The notes beneath the pieces were generated by a model. It ran no database searches and was not told the DNA's origin. It saw only the letters and a program-made list of their open reading frames with translations. This document shows positions 7,589-15,214 of a stretch of DNA of 27,537 nt, piece by piece. Both the position numbers and the translations under genes were made by a program. Position 1 is the first letter of the stretch, and each line of letters opens with the position of its first letter. Source of the stretch: an uncultured candidate division WPS-2 bacterium (GTDB taxonomy: Bacteria; Vulcanimicrobiota; Vulcanimicrobiia; Vulcanimicrobiales; Vulcanimicrobiaceae). The stretch spans positions 1 through 27,537 of the forward strand of contig CALEYW010000022.1 of NCBI GenBank assembly GCA_937927945.1. The letters are read 5' to 3'.

Positions 7589-8658
7589 AGCGAGGCCCAG
7601 ACGTCGAGCTTCGTCTTGACCTTGGCGATCACGCCGTCGGTGAACTCCGTCGTGGACGCGTGGCCGCCGAGGTCGCTGGTGGCGATCCCCTCGCGCACGG
7701 TCTCGAGCACCGACTCGTAGATCGCGCGTGAGGCGTTGGCGGCCCGTTTGTCGTCGATGAAGGTGAACAGCGCCGCGATCGCCAGGATCATCGCCATCGG
7801 ATTCGCGACGTTCTTTCCGAACAAGCGCGGGGCGGTGCCGTGCGGCGCCTCGGTCATCGCGACGTCGACCTTCATGTCGGGCCTGAACGACATCAGCGTC
7901 GACTCTGCGCCCGCGATCGAACCGAACAGCTGCATCACGAGATCCGAGAGGCAGTCACCGTCGCGGTTCAGCGACGGGATGACGAGCGGATCGCCCGCCG
8001 TCGAAATCAGCAGCGCGTACGTCGCGTCGATCAGCTGCGGTTCGTACGGCACGTCCGGATAGCGGCGCGACGCCGCGTCCATCTCTTCCTTGAGCATCCC
8101 TTCGTACACCGGGCTGACGGTGTACTTCGGACCGCCGAAGACTTTCGCCGACGTCCGGCGCGCATGGTAGAACGCGTACTCCGAAACCATCCGGCAGACC
8201 GAACGCTCGATCCGCTCGGTGCGGTACGCGACCTCCTCGTCGCCTTCCATCTCGCGCCACTCTTTGGCGCCATACGCGTCGCCGACGGCCATGCGCACGA
8301 CCGAGATCGGCGCGTGGATGCCGGCGACCGGACGAACGCCGGGGATGCGGCGCCCAGTGCGCACGATCACCTTGCCGTCGATCGCACTGCGCAGGATGGC
8401 GTTCGGCGAGCCGACGTCGCCGGCGGCCTCCGGGGTGATCGTCGCCGCCTTGAGCCCGAGCTTCGTCCGCCTCATCGCAGCCGCCGCCTGGTGAACGATC
8501 GCGTTGTTCGTTTCGCGGCGCTTCTCGAGCGAGAGATCGTAGCGCTCGATGTCGACGCCGAATCCGACGACGTCGGGTTCGAGGACGCGCAACGCCTCGA
8601 CGAGCAGTTCTTGTCCGGTCTGATCGCCTTCGAGGACGACGATGGTGGGCTTGGGCAC
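7585..8658 (-). CDS. isocitrate/isopropylmalate dehydrogenase-family protein
   Basis: The 357-residue product belongs to the NAD(P)-dependent beta-decarboxylating dehydrogenases. It has an N-terminal GDQTGQELL segment in place of GDGIGPE, and near residue 300 the cofactor-loop signature EAPHGTAPRLFGKNVANPMAMIL. It departs from isocitrate and 3-isopropylmalate dehydrogenases elsewhere. The substrate Arg region reads VRTGRRIPGVRPV, and where family members usually have HKANV-like text it has GGPKYTVSPVYEG. The usual NLNGDYISD-type segment reads SLNRDGDCLSD. The substrate is therefore uncertain. The GTG start at 8658 has GAAAGGG seven bases upstream; the longer open frame begins without homology. 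It is divergent from ftsK. Confidence 0.8.
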   Translation of the reverse strand: MPKPTIVVLEGDQTGQELLVEALRVLEPDVVGFGVDIERYDLSLEKRRETNNAIVHQAAAAMRRTKLGLKAATITPEAAGDVGSPNAILRSAIDGKVIVRTGRRIPGVRPVAGIHAPISVVRMAVGDAYGAKEWREMEGDEEVAYRTERIERSVCRMVSEYAFYHARRTSAKVFGGPKYTVSPVYEGMLKEEMDAASRRYPDVPYEPQLIDATYALLISTAGDPLVIPSLNRDGDCLSDLVMQLFGSIAGAESTLMSFRPDMKVDVAMTEAPHGTAPRLFGKNVANPMAMILAIAALFTFIDDKRAANASRAIYESVLETVREGIATSDLGGHASTTEFTDGVIAKVKTKLDVWASL

Positions 8659-8771
8659 GGCGCGGCCCTTTCGCCGCGATGAGAACAAGGTCCGCCGATC
8701 GGGAGTGAGCACGCCGCCCACACACGCCGCCCACAGGTGACGAACCCCTCCGAGCGGGAAGTCGAGACAGA

Positions 8772-11207
8772 ATGGCACGCGTCAAACGCAAGCCAAGCGC
8801 ATCGACGCGCTGGAATCTGGAAGTCGCGGGGATCGTCGCGCTCGGCTTCGCGCTCTTGCTCGGCGTCGCGCTCGTCGCGCCGCCGGCTCGAACCGGCGTC
8901 GTCGGCAGCGCGACGGTCTGGGCGCTGCACGCCCTCTTCGGCGCCGGAGCGGGGCTCTTCGTCGTACTGGTCGCGCTGATCGCGGCGATCGTCTTCCTCG
9001 AAATCAACGTGCCGCGCATGATCGCGTCGCTCGGCGGCGCGGCGTGCGCGTATTTCGTCGCGCTCGACGCCGCGCTCGCCGCCGCCGGACGCGACGGCGG
9101 CTGGCTGGGCGGCGTGCTGGCCCGGATGCTGCACGCCTTCGTCGGCGATGCGGGAACCTGGATCGTGCTGAGCGTCGGGATCCTCGCCGTGACGGTCGCG
9201 ATCACCGGCGTCTCGCTCAAGAAGATCATCGGCTGGGCGATCGCGCAGATCGCGGCGCTGCGGCCGCCCGAGCATCCCGGGCCGGCGGGACGCGGCGCCG
9301 AGGCGCCGCGCTCGCCGCTAGTGGCCTTGCGCGAAGCGTTCCATCTGCCGGCGCTCCTGCCGCGGTCGAGCGCACCCGCGGCGGCGGCCGCCGGCACCGC
9401 GCTGGCCGTCGCGGAGATCCCCGTCCCGAGCCGCGTCGTGGTCGAACCGCCGGTGCGGTTCTACGACGTCGAAGGCGAGGACGAGGAGCTCGACGATGAC
9501 GACGACCTGGACGAGGACGAACTTTTCGACGACGAAGATGACGACGAGGCCTACGACGAGGACGACGCCGACGATGACGAGCTCGACGACGAGGACGAAG
9601 ACGACGACGACGTGACGGCCGAGCCGGATGAGGACGACTCGGGCGACGTGGAGTCCGGCGTCGACGACCGCGCCGCGGTTCCGGCGCTCGCCGCCGTCCC
9701 CGGCGCCGTGAGCGGCGACTACGAACCGGCCTCGCGCCGGGTGACGTACCGTCTGCCCGACATCATGACGATCTTCGATGCGCCGCAGGCCCAGAAGACC
9801 GACGACGTCAGCCGCGCCGGCACGCTGGAGGACACGCTCGCCTCGTTCGGCGTCGGCGCGAAGGTCACGCACATCGAGCGCGGACCGTCGATCACGCGGT
9901 ACGAATTGCGTCCTGACCGCGGCGTAAAGATCTCGCGTATCTCGGCACTCGCCGACGACTTGGCACTGGCGCTCGCCGCGACCTCGGTCCGCATCGAAGC
10001 GCCGATCCCCGGCAAATCGGCGGTCGGGATCGAGGTCCCGAACACGACCGTCTCGGTCGTCGCGATCCGCGAGATCCTCGAACGCATCCCGCAGGGCGTG
10101 CCCCCGCTCTCGATGGCGCTGGGCAAGGACATCACCGGCCGGCCGGTGTTCGGCGACCTCGGCAAGATGCCGCATCTGCTCGTCGCGGGCGCGACCGGCG
10201 CCGGCAAGTCGGTCTGCCTCAACTGCATCATCGCCTCGCTGCTCGTCACCGCGACGCCCGATCAGCTCGAGCTGCTGATGATCGACCCGAAGCGCGTCGA
10301 GCTCACGGTCTACAACGGTATCCCGCACCTCAAGAACGAGGTGATCACCGATCCCAGCATGGCGGCCGGTGCACTCGCGATCATCACCCGCGAAATGGAC
10401 CTGCGCTACGAACGGTTCGCCAAAGCCGGCGTCCGCAAGATCGAAGAATACAACGCGAAGTATCCGGACGAGAAGCTGCCCTACATCGTCGTCGTCATCG
10501 ACGAGCTTGCCGACCTGATGCTGGTCGCACCGGCGAAGGTCGAGATGCTGATCATGCGCCTCGCCCAGCTTGCGCGCGCGACGGGGATCCATCTCGTCGT
10601 CGCAACGCAGCGACCGTCGGTCGACGTCATCACGGGACTGATCAAAGCGAACATCCCCTCGCGCATCGCGTTCGCGGTCTCCTCGCAAGTCGACTCGCGC
10701 ACGATCCTGGACATGGGCGGCGCGGAGCGGCTGCTCGGCCGCGGCGACATGCTGTATTTGCCGATCGACGCACCCAAACCGATCCGCGCGCAAGGCGCGC
10801 TCGTCACCGGCGCCGAGATCGAACGGCTGGTAGACTTCTGGAAACGTCAGGCGAAGCCCGACGCGTCGAAGGCGATGGAGATCGTCCCGATCCGCGAAGA
10901 CGACGAGCGCGCGAACGGCGACCGCAAGGTCGACGAGCTCTGGTACGAGGCGGCGAAGTTCTTGCTCGATGCGCGCGTCGCGAAAGGCGACCCAGGCGTC
11001 GGCTCGACCGCGGCGCTGCAGGCGCGCTTCTCGATCGGCCACCCGCGCGCGGTGCGTCTGATGCGCCAGCTCGAAGAGTTCGGCATCGTCGGACCCAACG
11101 AGGGGACGAAGCCGCGCGTCGTGGTGATCGAGTCGCTCGGCGATCTGGAACGCATCGCCGATCGCATCGGACGTCCGGCGAACCAGCCCGACCTGTTCGG
11201 AAAGTGA
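8772..11207 (+). CDS. ftsK: FtsK/SpoIIIE-family DNA translocase
   Basis: FtsK pumps chromosomal DNA at the division septum toward dif for dimer resolution. The 811-residue protein has four or five N-terminal membrane helices within residues 15-142. A linker contains an almost pure Asp/Glu run at about 233-297. The alpha-beta motor follows, with Walker A GATGAGKS at 473-480 and Walker B VVVIDELADL near 573-582. LVVATQRPSVDVITG is also conserved. A winged-helix gamma domain (about 735-800) reads KOPS sequences; it contains STAALQARFSIGHPRA. The ATG start has GGAAG upstream. The TGA stop overlaps the GTG of the next gene. Confidence 0.96.
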   Translation: MARVKRKPSASTRWNLEVAGIVALGFALLLGVALVAPPARTGVVGSATVWALHALFGAGAGLFVVLVALIAAIVFLEINVPRMIASLGGAACAYFVALDAALAAAGRDGGWLGGVLARMLHAFVGDAGTWIVLSVGILAVTVAITGVSLKKIIGWAIAQIAALRPPEHPGPAGRGAEAPRSPLVALREAFHLPALLPRSSAPAAAAAGTALAVAEIPVPSRVVVEPPVRFYDVEGEDEELDDDDDLDEDELFDDEDDDEAYDEDDADDDELDDEDEDDDDVTAEPDEDDSGDVESGVDDRAAVPALAAVPGAVSGDYEPASRRVTYRLPDIMTIFDAPQAQKTDDVSRAGTLEDTLASFGVGAKVTHIERGPSITRYELRPDRGVKISRISALADDLALALAATSVRIEAPIPGKSAVGIEVPNTTVSVVAIREILERIPQGVPPLSMALGKDITGRPVFGDLGKMPHLLVAGATGAGKSVCLNCIIASLLVTATPDQLELLMIDPKRVELTVYNGIPHLKNEVITDPSMAAGALAIITREMDLRYERFAKAGVRKIEEYNAKYPDEKLPYIVVVIDELADLMLVAPAKVEMLIMRLAQLARATGIHLVVATQRPSVDVITGLIKANIPSRIAFAVSSQVDSRTILDMGGAERLLGRGDMLYLPIDAPKPIRAQGALVTGAEIERLVDFWKRQAKPDASKAMEIVPIREDDERANGDRKVDELWYEAAKFLLDARVAKGDPGVGSTAALQARFSIGHPRAVRLMRQLEEFGIVGPNEGTKPRVVVIESLGDLERIADRIGRPANQPDLFGK

Positions 11208-11815
11208 TCCGCTACCTCGCGGTTGCGCTCGTCTGCGCGATTCTCTACACGACGGTCGGCATCGCGGTCTCGCACGCGCCGCCGTCGGGGATCGACCTGG
11301 CGGGCCGCGCGCTGCTCGGCGGTCCGTCGCACCTGGCGCTGCTCTTCACCGAGTCGTGCTATTGGTACGTGCTCGTCGCGTTCGGCATCGCGGGCATCAT
11401 CGTCGCGGTGCGCGTGCCGGCGTGGCGTGCGCGCATCATCACCTGGCTCGTCACGATGGTCGTCTCCTGGCAAGTCAGCGACGCGCTCAAGAACGTGTTC
11501 CGCCGGCCTCGGCCCGACTACTGGCGGCTCATCCACGAGCCGTCGTTCGCCTATTCGAGCGGCCACGCGATGTTCGCGACGATCGTGTACGGCTTGTGGG
11601 CTTGGTACGTCTGGCACAGCGATCTGCCGCGCACGGTACGCCTCGTGGTCGCGCCGCTGTTGGTCCTGTGGGCGTGCGGCATCCTCTGGTCGCGGCTCTC
11701 GCTAGGCGCGCACTACGTCACCGATCTCGTCGGCGGCGTCCTGCTGGGGCTCACCGCGCTGAGCGCCGGCGCCGCAGTCCGGGCCGCGCTCGCGCAACGC
11801 GCGACCGCTCGATAG
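11204..11815 (+). CDS. PAP2-superfamily membrane phosphatase
   Basis: The 203-residue membrane protein has five or six helices and the three motifs of the PAP2/acid phosphatase fold. C1 is KNVFRRPRP (K-x6-RP). C2 is YSSGHAMF, with the SGH catalytic histidine. C3 is SRLSLGAHYVTDLVGG, with SR-x5-H-x3-D. Such enzymes dephosphorylate undecaprenyl pyrophosphate or phosphatidic/phosphatidylglycerol phosphates on the outer face of the membrane; which one applies here cannot be told. The GTG start overlaps the ftsK stop (GTGA), so translation is probably coupled. A BcrC-like role in recycling the wall lipid carrier would fit its place after ftsK, but this is inference. Confidence 0.9.
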   Translation: MIRYLAVALVCAILYTTVGIAVSHAPPSGIDLAGRALLGGPSHLALLFTESCYWYVLVAFGIAGIIVAVRVPAWRARIITWLVTMVVSWQVSDALKNVFRRPRPDYWRLIHEPSFAYSSGHAMFATIVYGLWAWYVWHSDLPRTVRLVVAPLLVLWACGILWSRLSLGAHYVTDLVGGVLLGLTALSAGAAVRAALAQRATAR

Positions 11816-11830
11816 GGTACGAGGAGGGGT

Positions 11831-12478
11831 ATGGACACCTCCGCCGACGCGCGGCTCGACGACGAGCGCCGCGCTCGCACCGGCGTCCCCGAGGTGATCT
11901 TCGCCGCCGGGAAGACGCTCGAGCAGAACGTCGCGCTGATCGGCGCGCTTTACGCGCGCACCGGGTTCGCGCTCGCGACCCGCATCCCGGCCGAGCAGCA
12001 GGCGGCGCTTGCGGCTGCATTTCCCGACGCGGTCGCAGAGCCGCGGTCGGGAGCGTTGCGCCGCGGCGCGCTGCCGCGCAGCGGATGTCGCATCGCCGTC
12101 GTGTGCGCCGGGACGTCCGATCTCCCCGTCGCCGACGAAGCGGCGTTCACGCTCGACGCGTTCGGACACGATGCGGTGCGCGCAACCGACGTCGGCGTCG
12201 CCGGCATCCACCGCCTCTTCGACGCGCTGGACGACATCGCGGCGTGCCGCGCCGTGATCGTGGTCGCGGGGATGGAAGGCGCGCTGCCCAGCGTCGTGGC
12301 CGGCCTCGTCCGCGCGCCCGTCATCGCGGTCCCGACCAGCGTTGGTTACGGCGCCGCGTTCGAAGGACTGGCCGCACTGCTCGGAATGCTCAACGCGTGC
12401 GCGCCCGGCGTCGCGGTGGTCAACATCGACAACGGGTTCGGAGCCGCGGCGCTCGCGCACAAGATCGTCGGGTCGTGA
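11831..12478 (+). CDS. larB: nickel-pincer cofactor biosynthesis protein LarB
   Basis: LarB carboxylates and hydrolyses nicotinic acid adenine dinucleotide, the first step to the nickel-pincer nucleotide. The 215-residue product has the N-terminal LarB segment (VPEVIFAAGKT). It also has the AIR-carboxylase-like core: VVCAGTSDLPVADEAA, VVVAGMEGALPSVVAGL and VPTSVGYGAAFEG. The latter phrases distinguish LarB from PurE. The ATG has a strong ribosome site, GAGGAGGGG, just upstream, so this gene can be translated on its own after the PAP2 gene 15 bases away. The stop overlaps the larC start (GTGA). Confidence 0.95.
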   Translation: MDTSADARLDDERRARTGVPEVIFAAGKTLEQNVALIGALYARTGFALATRIPAEQQAALAAAFPDAVAEPRSGALRRGALPRSGCRIAVVCAGTSDLPVADEAAFTLDAFGHDAVRATDVGVAGIHRLFDALDDIAACRAVIVVAGMEGALPSVVAGLVRAPVIAVPTSVGYGAAFEGLAALLGMLNACAPGVAVVNIDNGFGAAALAHKIVGS

Positions 12479-13716
12479 GAGTCGCCTACGTCGAGATGAT
12501 CGGCGGTGCCGCCGGCGACATGCTGTTCGCCGCGTTCCTCGACGCGGGAGCCGACCGCGCCGCGATCGAGGCTGCGCTGCGCAGCATCGTTCCCGACGGC
12601 TGGACCCTCGCACCGCAGCGGGTCGTGCGGCGCGGGATCGCCGCCACCTACGCGAACCTGGTCGTTCCGGGCGAAGACGGCGACGCGGTCGGACACCGTC
12701 ATCACGGCGATGCGGACCACGATCACCGTCACGATCGCCCCACGCGCACGCTCGCCGACGTCGTCGCCATCGTCGAACGCAGCGGCCTGACCGCGCGGCA
12801 GCGCGAACGCGCCGTCTCCGTCTACCGCCGCCTCGCGGACGCCGAAGCGCGCGTTCACGGCACCACGGCGGGCGCGATCCACTTCCACGAAGTCGGCCAG
12901 CTCGACGCCATCCTCGACGTCGCCGCGACCTGCGTCGCCCTCGACCTGCTGGCAATCGACGAGCTGCGCTGCTCGCCGTTTCCGATCGGGCACGGGTCGA
13001 TCCGGATGCAGCACGGCGCGTATCCGAACCCGCCGCCCGCAACGGCCGAATTGCTGCGCGGCTGGCCGACGCGCGCGGTGGACGTCGCCGGCGAACTGGT
13101 GACGACGACGGCGGCGGCGATTCTCACCACGCTCGCCGCGCCGGGACCGCGCCCCGACCTCGTCGCCGAGCGCATCGGCTACGGCGCCGGGACGAGCGAT
13201 TTCACGATCCCGAACGTCACGCGGATCACGATCGGCGCCACGCTCGAAGGAACGGTCGCGGACGTGCCGGGCGCCGACGACGTCGTCGTGCTGGAGGCGA
13301 ACATCGACGACATGTCGCCGCAGCACTACGAGCTGGCAATGGAGCGGCTGTTTGCCGCAGGCGCGCGCGACGTGTGGCTGACCCCGATCGTGATGAAGAA
13401 AGGCCGGCCGGCGATCACGCTCTCCGCGCTCGCCTCGCCGGGCGACGAAGGAGCGGTCGCGCGCGCGATGCTCGAGGAGACGACCACGATCGGCGTGCGC
13501 GTGCGAACCGAACGGCGCCACGTGACGCCGCGCGAGGCCGGCAGCGTGGAGACGCCGTACGGCGCGGTGCGCGTGAAGCGGGCAGGCGCCGGCGGTCAGC
13601 CGCGGGTACGTGCCGAATACGACGATCTGCTGCGCATCGCGCGCGAACGGCGGCTGCCGATCCTCGAAGTGGCGCGCGTCGTCGAAGCCTGCATCGAAGG
13701 AGCGCCCCGCCCGTGA
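12475..13716 (+). CDS. larC: nickel insertion protein LarC, single uninterrupted frame
   Basis: LarC puts nickel into the pincer cofactor using CTP. The 413-residue product starts with the family phrase YVEMIGGAAGDM (usual form: D..GGaSGDM). It has a histidine-rich, presumed nickel-binding stretch at about residues 74-87 (HRHHGDADHDHRHD), then HFHEVGQLDAI and the C-terminal ANIDDMSPQ segment. In Lactiplantibacillus plantarum, larC is split and joined by programmed frameshifting; here one frame covers both halves. The GTG start overlaps the larB TGA, and the TGA stop overlaps the larE GTG, so the three genes form a tightly coupled unit. Confidence 0.95.
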   Translation: MRVAYVEMIGGAAGDMLFAAFLDAGADRAAIEAALRSIVPDGWTLAPQRVVRRGIAATYANLVVPGEDGDAVGHRHHGDADHDHRHDRPTRTLADVVAIVERSGLTARQRERAVSVYRRLADAEARVHGTTAGAIHFHEVGQLDAILDVAATCVALDLLAIDELRCSPFPIGHGSIRMQHGAYPNPPPATAELLRGWPTRAVDVAGELVTTTAAAILTTLAAPGPRPDLVAERIGYGAGTSDFTIPNVTRITIGATLEGTVADVPGADDVVVLEANIDDMSPQHYELAMERLFAAGARDVWLTPIVMKKGRPAITLSALASPGDEGAVARAMLEETTTIGVRVRTERRHVTPREAGSVETPYGAVRVKRAGAGGQPRVRAEYDDLLRIARERRLPILEVARVVEACIEGAPRP

Positions 13717-14528
13717 TCGACCTGACGACCGAAACGCTCGAGACGAAGGAGACTCGGCTGCGCGCGATCTTTCGCGAGCTGGGGAGCTGCGTCGTCGCGT
13801 TCTCGGGCGGGGTCGATTCGGCGCTCGTCCTGCACGTGGCCGCGCAGGAACTCGGCGAGCGAGCCGTCGGCATCACCGCGCGCAGCGAGTCGCTCGCCGA
13901 GCGCGAGTACGGCGGCGCCGTCGCGTTCGCCGCGGGCATCGAGGCGCGGCACGAAGTCATCGAAACGCGCGAACTGCACGACCCGAACTATGCCGCGAAC
14001 CCGGTCGACCGCTGCTACTTCTGCAAGAGCGAACTCTACGGCAAGCTGGCCGAGATCGCGCGCGAGCGCAACGTTGCGGCGATCGTCGACGGCTACAATC
14101 GCGACGACGAAGGTGACTGGCGTCCGGGCCGCAAGGCCGCGCGCGAGCACGACGTGCGCAGTCCGCTCTACGAGGCGGGCCTGCGCAAAGCCGACGTTCG
14201 CGCGCTGGCGCACAAGCTCGGGCTCGAGGTCTGGGACAAACCGGCGCTGGCGTGCTTGTCGTCGCGCTTCCCGTACGGCACCGCGATCACGCTGGAGCTG
14301 CTGCGCCAAGTGGACCGTGCCGAGCAGGCGGTGCACGACGCCGGATTTCGCGCGTGCCGCGTTCGCCACCACGGCGAGATCGCGCGCATCGAGGTCCCGC
14401 CCGCCGACGTGGCCGCGCTCGCCGACCCGGAGCGCCGCGCGCAGATCGTCGCGGGCGTCCGCGCCGCCGGCTACCGCTACGTCACGCTCGATCTCGGCGG
14501 ATACGTGAGCGGCGGCTTCAACCTCTAG
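13713..14528 (+). CDS. larE: pyridinium-dicarboxylate sulfur transferase LarE
   Basis: LarE adds the two sulfur atoms to the nickel-pincer precursor after adenylating it. The 271-residue protein has the PP-loop SGGVDS at residues 31-36. Three cysteines stand out: C101 and C104 in RCYFCKS, and C181 in ACLSSRFPYG. LarE of L. plantarum sacrifices a single cysteine equivalent to C181. LarE proteins with three such cysteines are known to bind a [4Fe-4S] cluster and can act catalytically, so that type is predicted here. The GTG start overlaps the larC stop. The TAG stop forms the first bases of a hairpin. No larA (lactate racemase family) gene is in the window. Confidence 0.95.
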   Translation: MIDLTTETLETKETRLRAIFRELGSCVVAFSGGVDSALVLHVAAQELGERAVGITARSESLAEREYGGAVAFAAGIEARHEVIETRELHDPNYAANPVDRCYFCKSELYGKLAEIARERNVAAIVDGYNRDDEGDWRPGRKAAREHDVRSPLYEAGLRKADVRALAHKLGLEVWDKPALACLSSRFPYGTAITLELLRQVDRAEQAVHDAGFRACRVRHHGEIARIEVPPADVAALADPERRAQIVAGVRAAGYRYVTLDLGGYVSGGFNL

Positions 14529-14550
14529 CAGGTTTTTCAGCAACCTGCTA
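14526..14550 (+). repeat. hairpin overlapping the larE stop, related to sequence at 27480
   Basis: TAGCAGGTT and AACCTGCTA are perfect 9-bp arms around TTTCAGC. The first arm contains the larE stop codon. It could act as a 3'-end or termination hairpin, but no T-run follows. Read in reverse, 14532-14550 gives TAGCAGGTTGCTGAAAAAC, which matches 17 of 19 bases with 27480-27498. That points to a dispersed element or an insertion-sequence end instead. Confidence 0.55.
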
Positions 14551-14598
14551 AGCCAGCAAAAGAACCGCTCCGACATCCTGAACCTCATCGTGAAGGGG

Positions 14599-14604
14599 TT
14601 GACA
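14599..14604 (+). promoter_or_regulatory. candidate -35 box upstream of the M-box
   Basis: A perfect TTGACA stands about 27 bases before the riboswitch aptamer. No convincing -10 box lies at 16-18 bases (TGTGGA at 14622-14627 is poor). The position suits a promoter starting transcription near the aptamer, but the call rests on one hexamer. Confidence 0.35.
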
Positions 14605-14630
14605 CGGGGATGTACGATGGCTGTGGACAT

Positions 14631-14795
14631 CCTCGTTAGGTGAGGCGTCCGCACGAGAACAAGCCGCTGCCCGGAAAGGTCGAGAGACCCCAATGGGTTA
14701 CCAGGCCCCGCCGAACCAAGGCGGGATCTAATGCGGCTGAGTGGGGAAAAAATCTCCACTCTACGGCGTGCGGTGCCGAAGCTCCGACGTTGAGG
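14631..14795 (+). ncRNA. M-box (ykoK) magnesium riboswitch aptamer
   Basis: The conserved M-box blocks appear in order: GTTAGGTGAGGC (from 14635), CCGCTGCCCGGAAA, then CCCCAATGGGTTACCAG. Next come ATCTAATGCGGCTG, TACGGCGTGCGGTGCCGAAGC and CTCCGACGTTGAGG. The closing helix P1 can form between CCTC (14631-14634) and GAGG (14792-14795). M-box RNAs bind several Mg2+ ions and shut down expression when Mg2+ is plentiful. The genes that follow, an Nramp-related Mg2+ transporter and MgtC, fit this exactly. An Rho-independent terminator follows 37 bases later. CCTCGC (14808-14813) can pair with GCGAGG (14842-14847) inside the terminator, a plausible antiterminator. Confidence 0.95.
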
Positions 14796-14832
14796 AACGC
14801 TCCCTGGCCTCGCGGCCCGGGGGGTTACGCTC

Positions 14833-14870
14833 GACCGTCGTGCGAGGAGCACCGGCGGTCTTTTTTGTTT
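14833..14870 (+). terminator. intrinsic terminator of the M-box expression platform
   Basis: GACCGTCG...GGCGGTC form an 8-bp stem (one G-T pair) that extends past a bulge by TGC/GCA to a GAGGA loop. TTTTTTGTTT follows directly. This is a textbook Rho-independent terminator placed between the riboswitch and the coding region, so it should be the Mg2+-dependent off switch. Confidence 0.9.
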
Positions 14871-14920
14871 CTGGCGATGTCGGCCCATGAGGCCACTGCG
14901 AAGGGGGTGATGGATCCGCG

Positions 14921-15007
14921 ATGGACGGCCACAGTAGTCCTGTTCAACCTCCGCCCGCAACCGGGCGTGTAACCCGCTGCGCCGCTATCGGCGGTGCTTC
15001 TTTGTAG
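14921..15007 (+). CDS. possible proline-rich leader peptide (28 aa)
   Basis: A 28-codon ORF starts at ATG 14921, 10-13 bases after AAGGGGGTGAT (14901-14911), a near-perfect 16S-complementary sequence. It reads MDGHSSPVQPPPATG near its start, with prolines at codons 7 and 10-12. The run AGT AGT CCT GTT CAA CCT is unlike the GC-ending codons of the neighbouring genes. The ORF runs through two hairpins (14952-14967 and 14979-14997), and its TAG stop merges with the ribosome site (AGGAA) of the next ORF. The layout recalls proline-codon leader peptides that control Mg2+ transport genes in enteric bacteria. No homologue is recognised; other frames are also open here (14877-14972), so this is a candidate only. 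Confidence 0.4.
   Translation: MDGHSSPVQPPPATGRVTRCAAIGGASL
14979..15005 (+). terminator. second terminator-like hairpin in the Mg2+ operon leader
   Basis: GCGCCGC and GCGGTGC form a 7-bp stem (one G-T pair) around TATCG, followed by TTCTTTGT. A smaller 6-bp hairpin, CGCCCG-CAAC-CGGGCG, lies at 14952-14967. CCGCC (14951-14955) is complementary to GGCGG (14990-14994), so exclusive alternative pairing is possible. The T-run is imperfect, so strength is uncertain. Confidence 0.45.
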
Positions 15008-15016
15008 GAATTCGAC

Positions 15017-15214
15017 ATGAAAGATTTCGCCATGCCGCGCGTCGACGCGGCCGGTTTGACCTCGTTTTTCCGCGCGCGCTCCATCGAACGGATGCGCCGC
15101 GGCGCCGATCGGGCAGCCTCCCTGCAGCGCGGTATCGAAGGCGACGATACGCTCCGCGATCGGATCCGCCGCGCCGATACGACGACCTCGTTCTGGATTC
15201 TGCACGCGCGATGA
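15017..15214 (+). CDS. small hypothetical protein 1 of the Mg2+ operon
   Basis: A 65-codon ORF with ATG at 15017 and ribosome site AGGAA about eight bases before it. The product is charged and Arg-rich (RSIERMRRGADRAAS, RDRIRRAD) with an aromatic tail, TTSFWILHAR. There is no membrane helix or signal peptide, and I recognise no family. Codon use is GC-ending like that of real genes nearby. Its TGA overlaps the ATG of the next small ORF (ATGA), which supports translation. Lying between an Mg2+ riboswitch and an Mg2+ transporter, it may be a small regulator; that is conjecture. Confidence 0.55.
   Translation: MKDFAMPRVDAAGLTSFFRARSIERMRRGADRAASLQRGIEGDDTLRDRIRRADTTTSFWILHAR

Noticed and set aside
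9318..11042. 574-codon open frame antisense to ftsK
   Set aside because: It is a shadow of a GC-rich gene. The Asp/Glu run reads as a Val/Leu-rich run on the other strand, and the rest is Arg/Asp-rich with no family features.
14640..14972. 110-codon open frame through the riboswitch
   Set aside because: It crosses the M-box aptamer and its terminator, has no ribosome site at its start, and encodes no recognisable protein.
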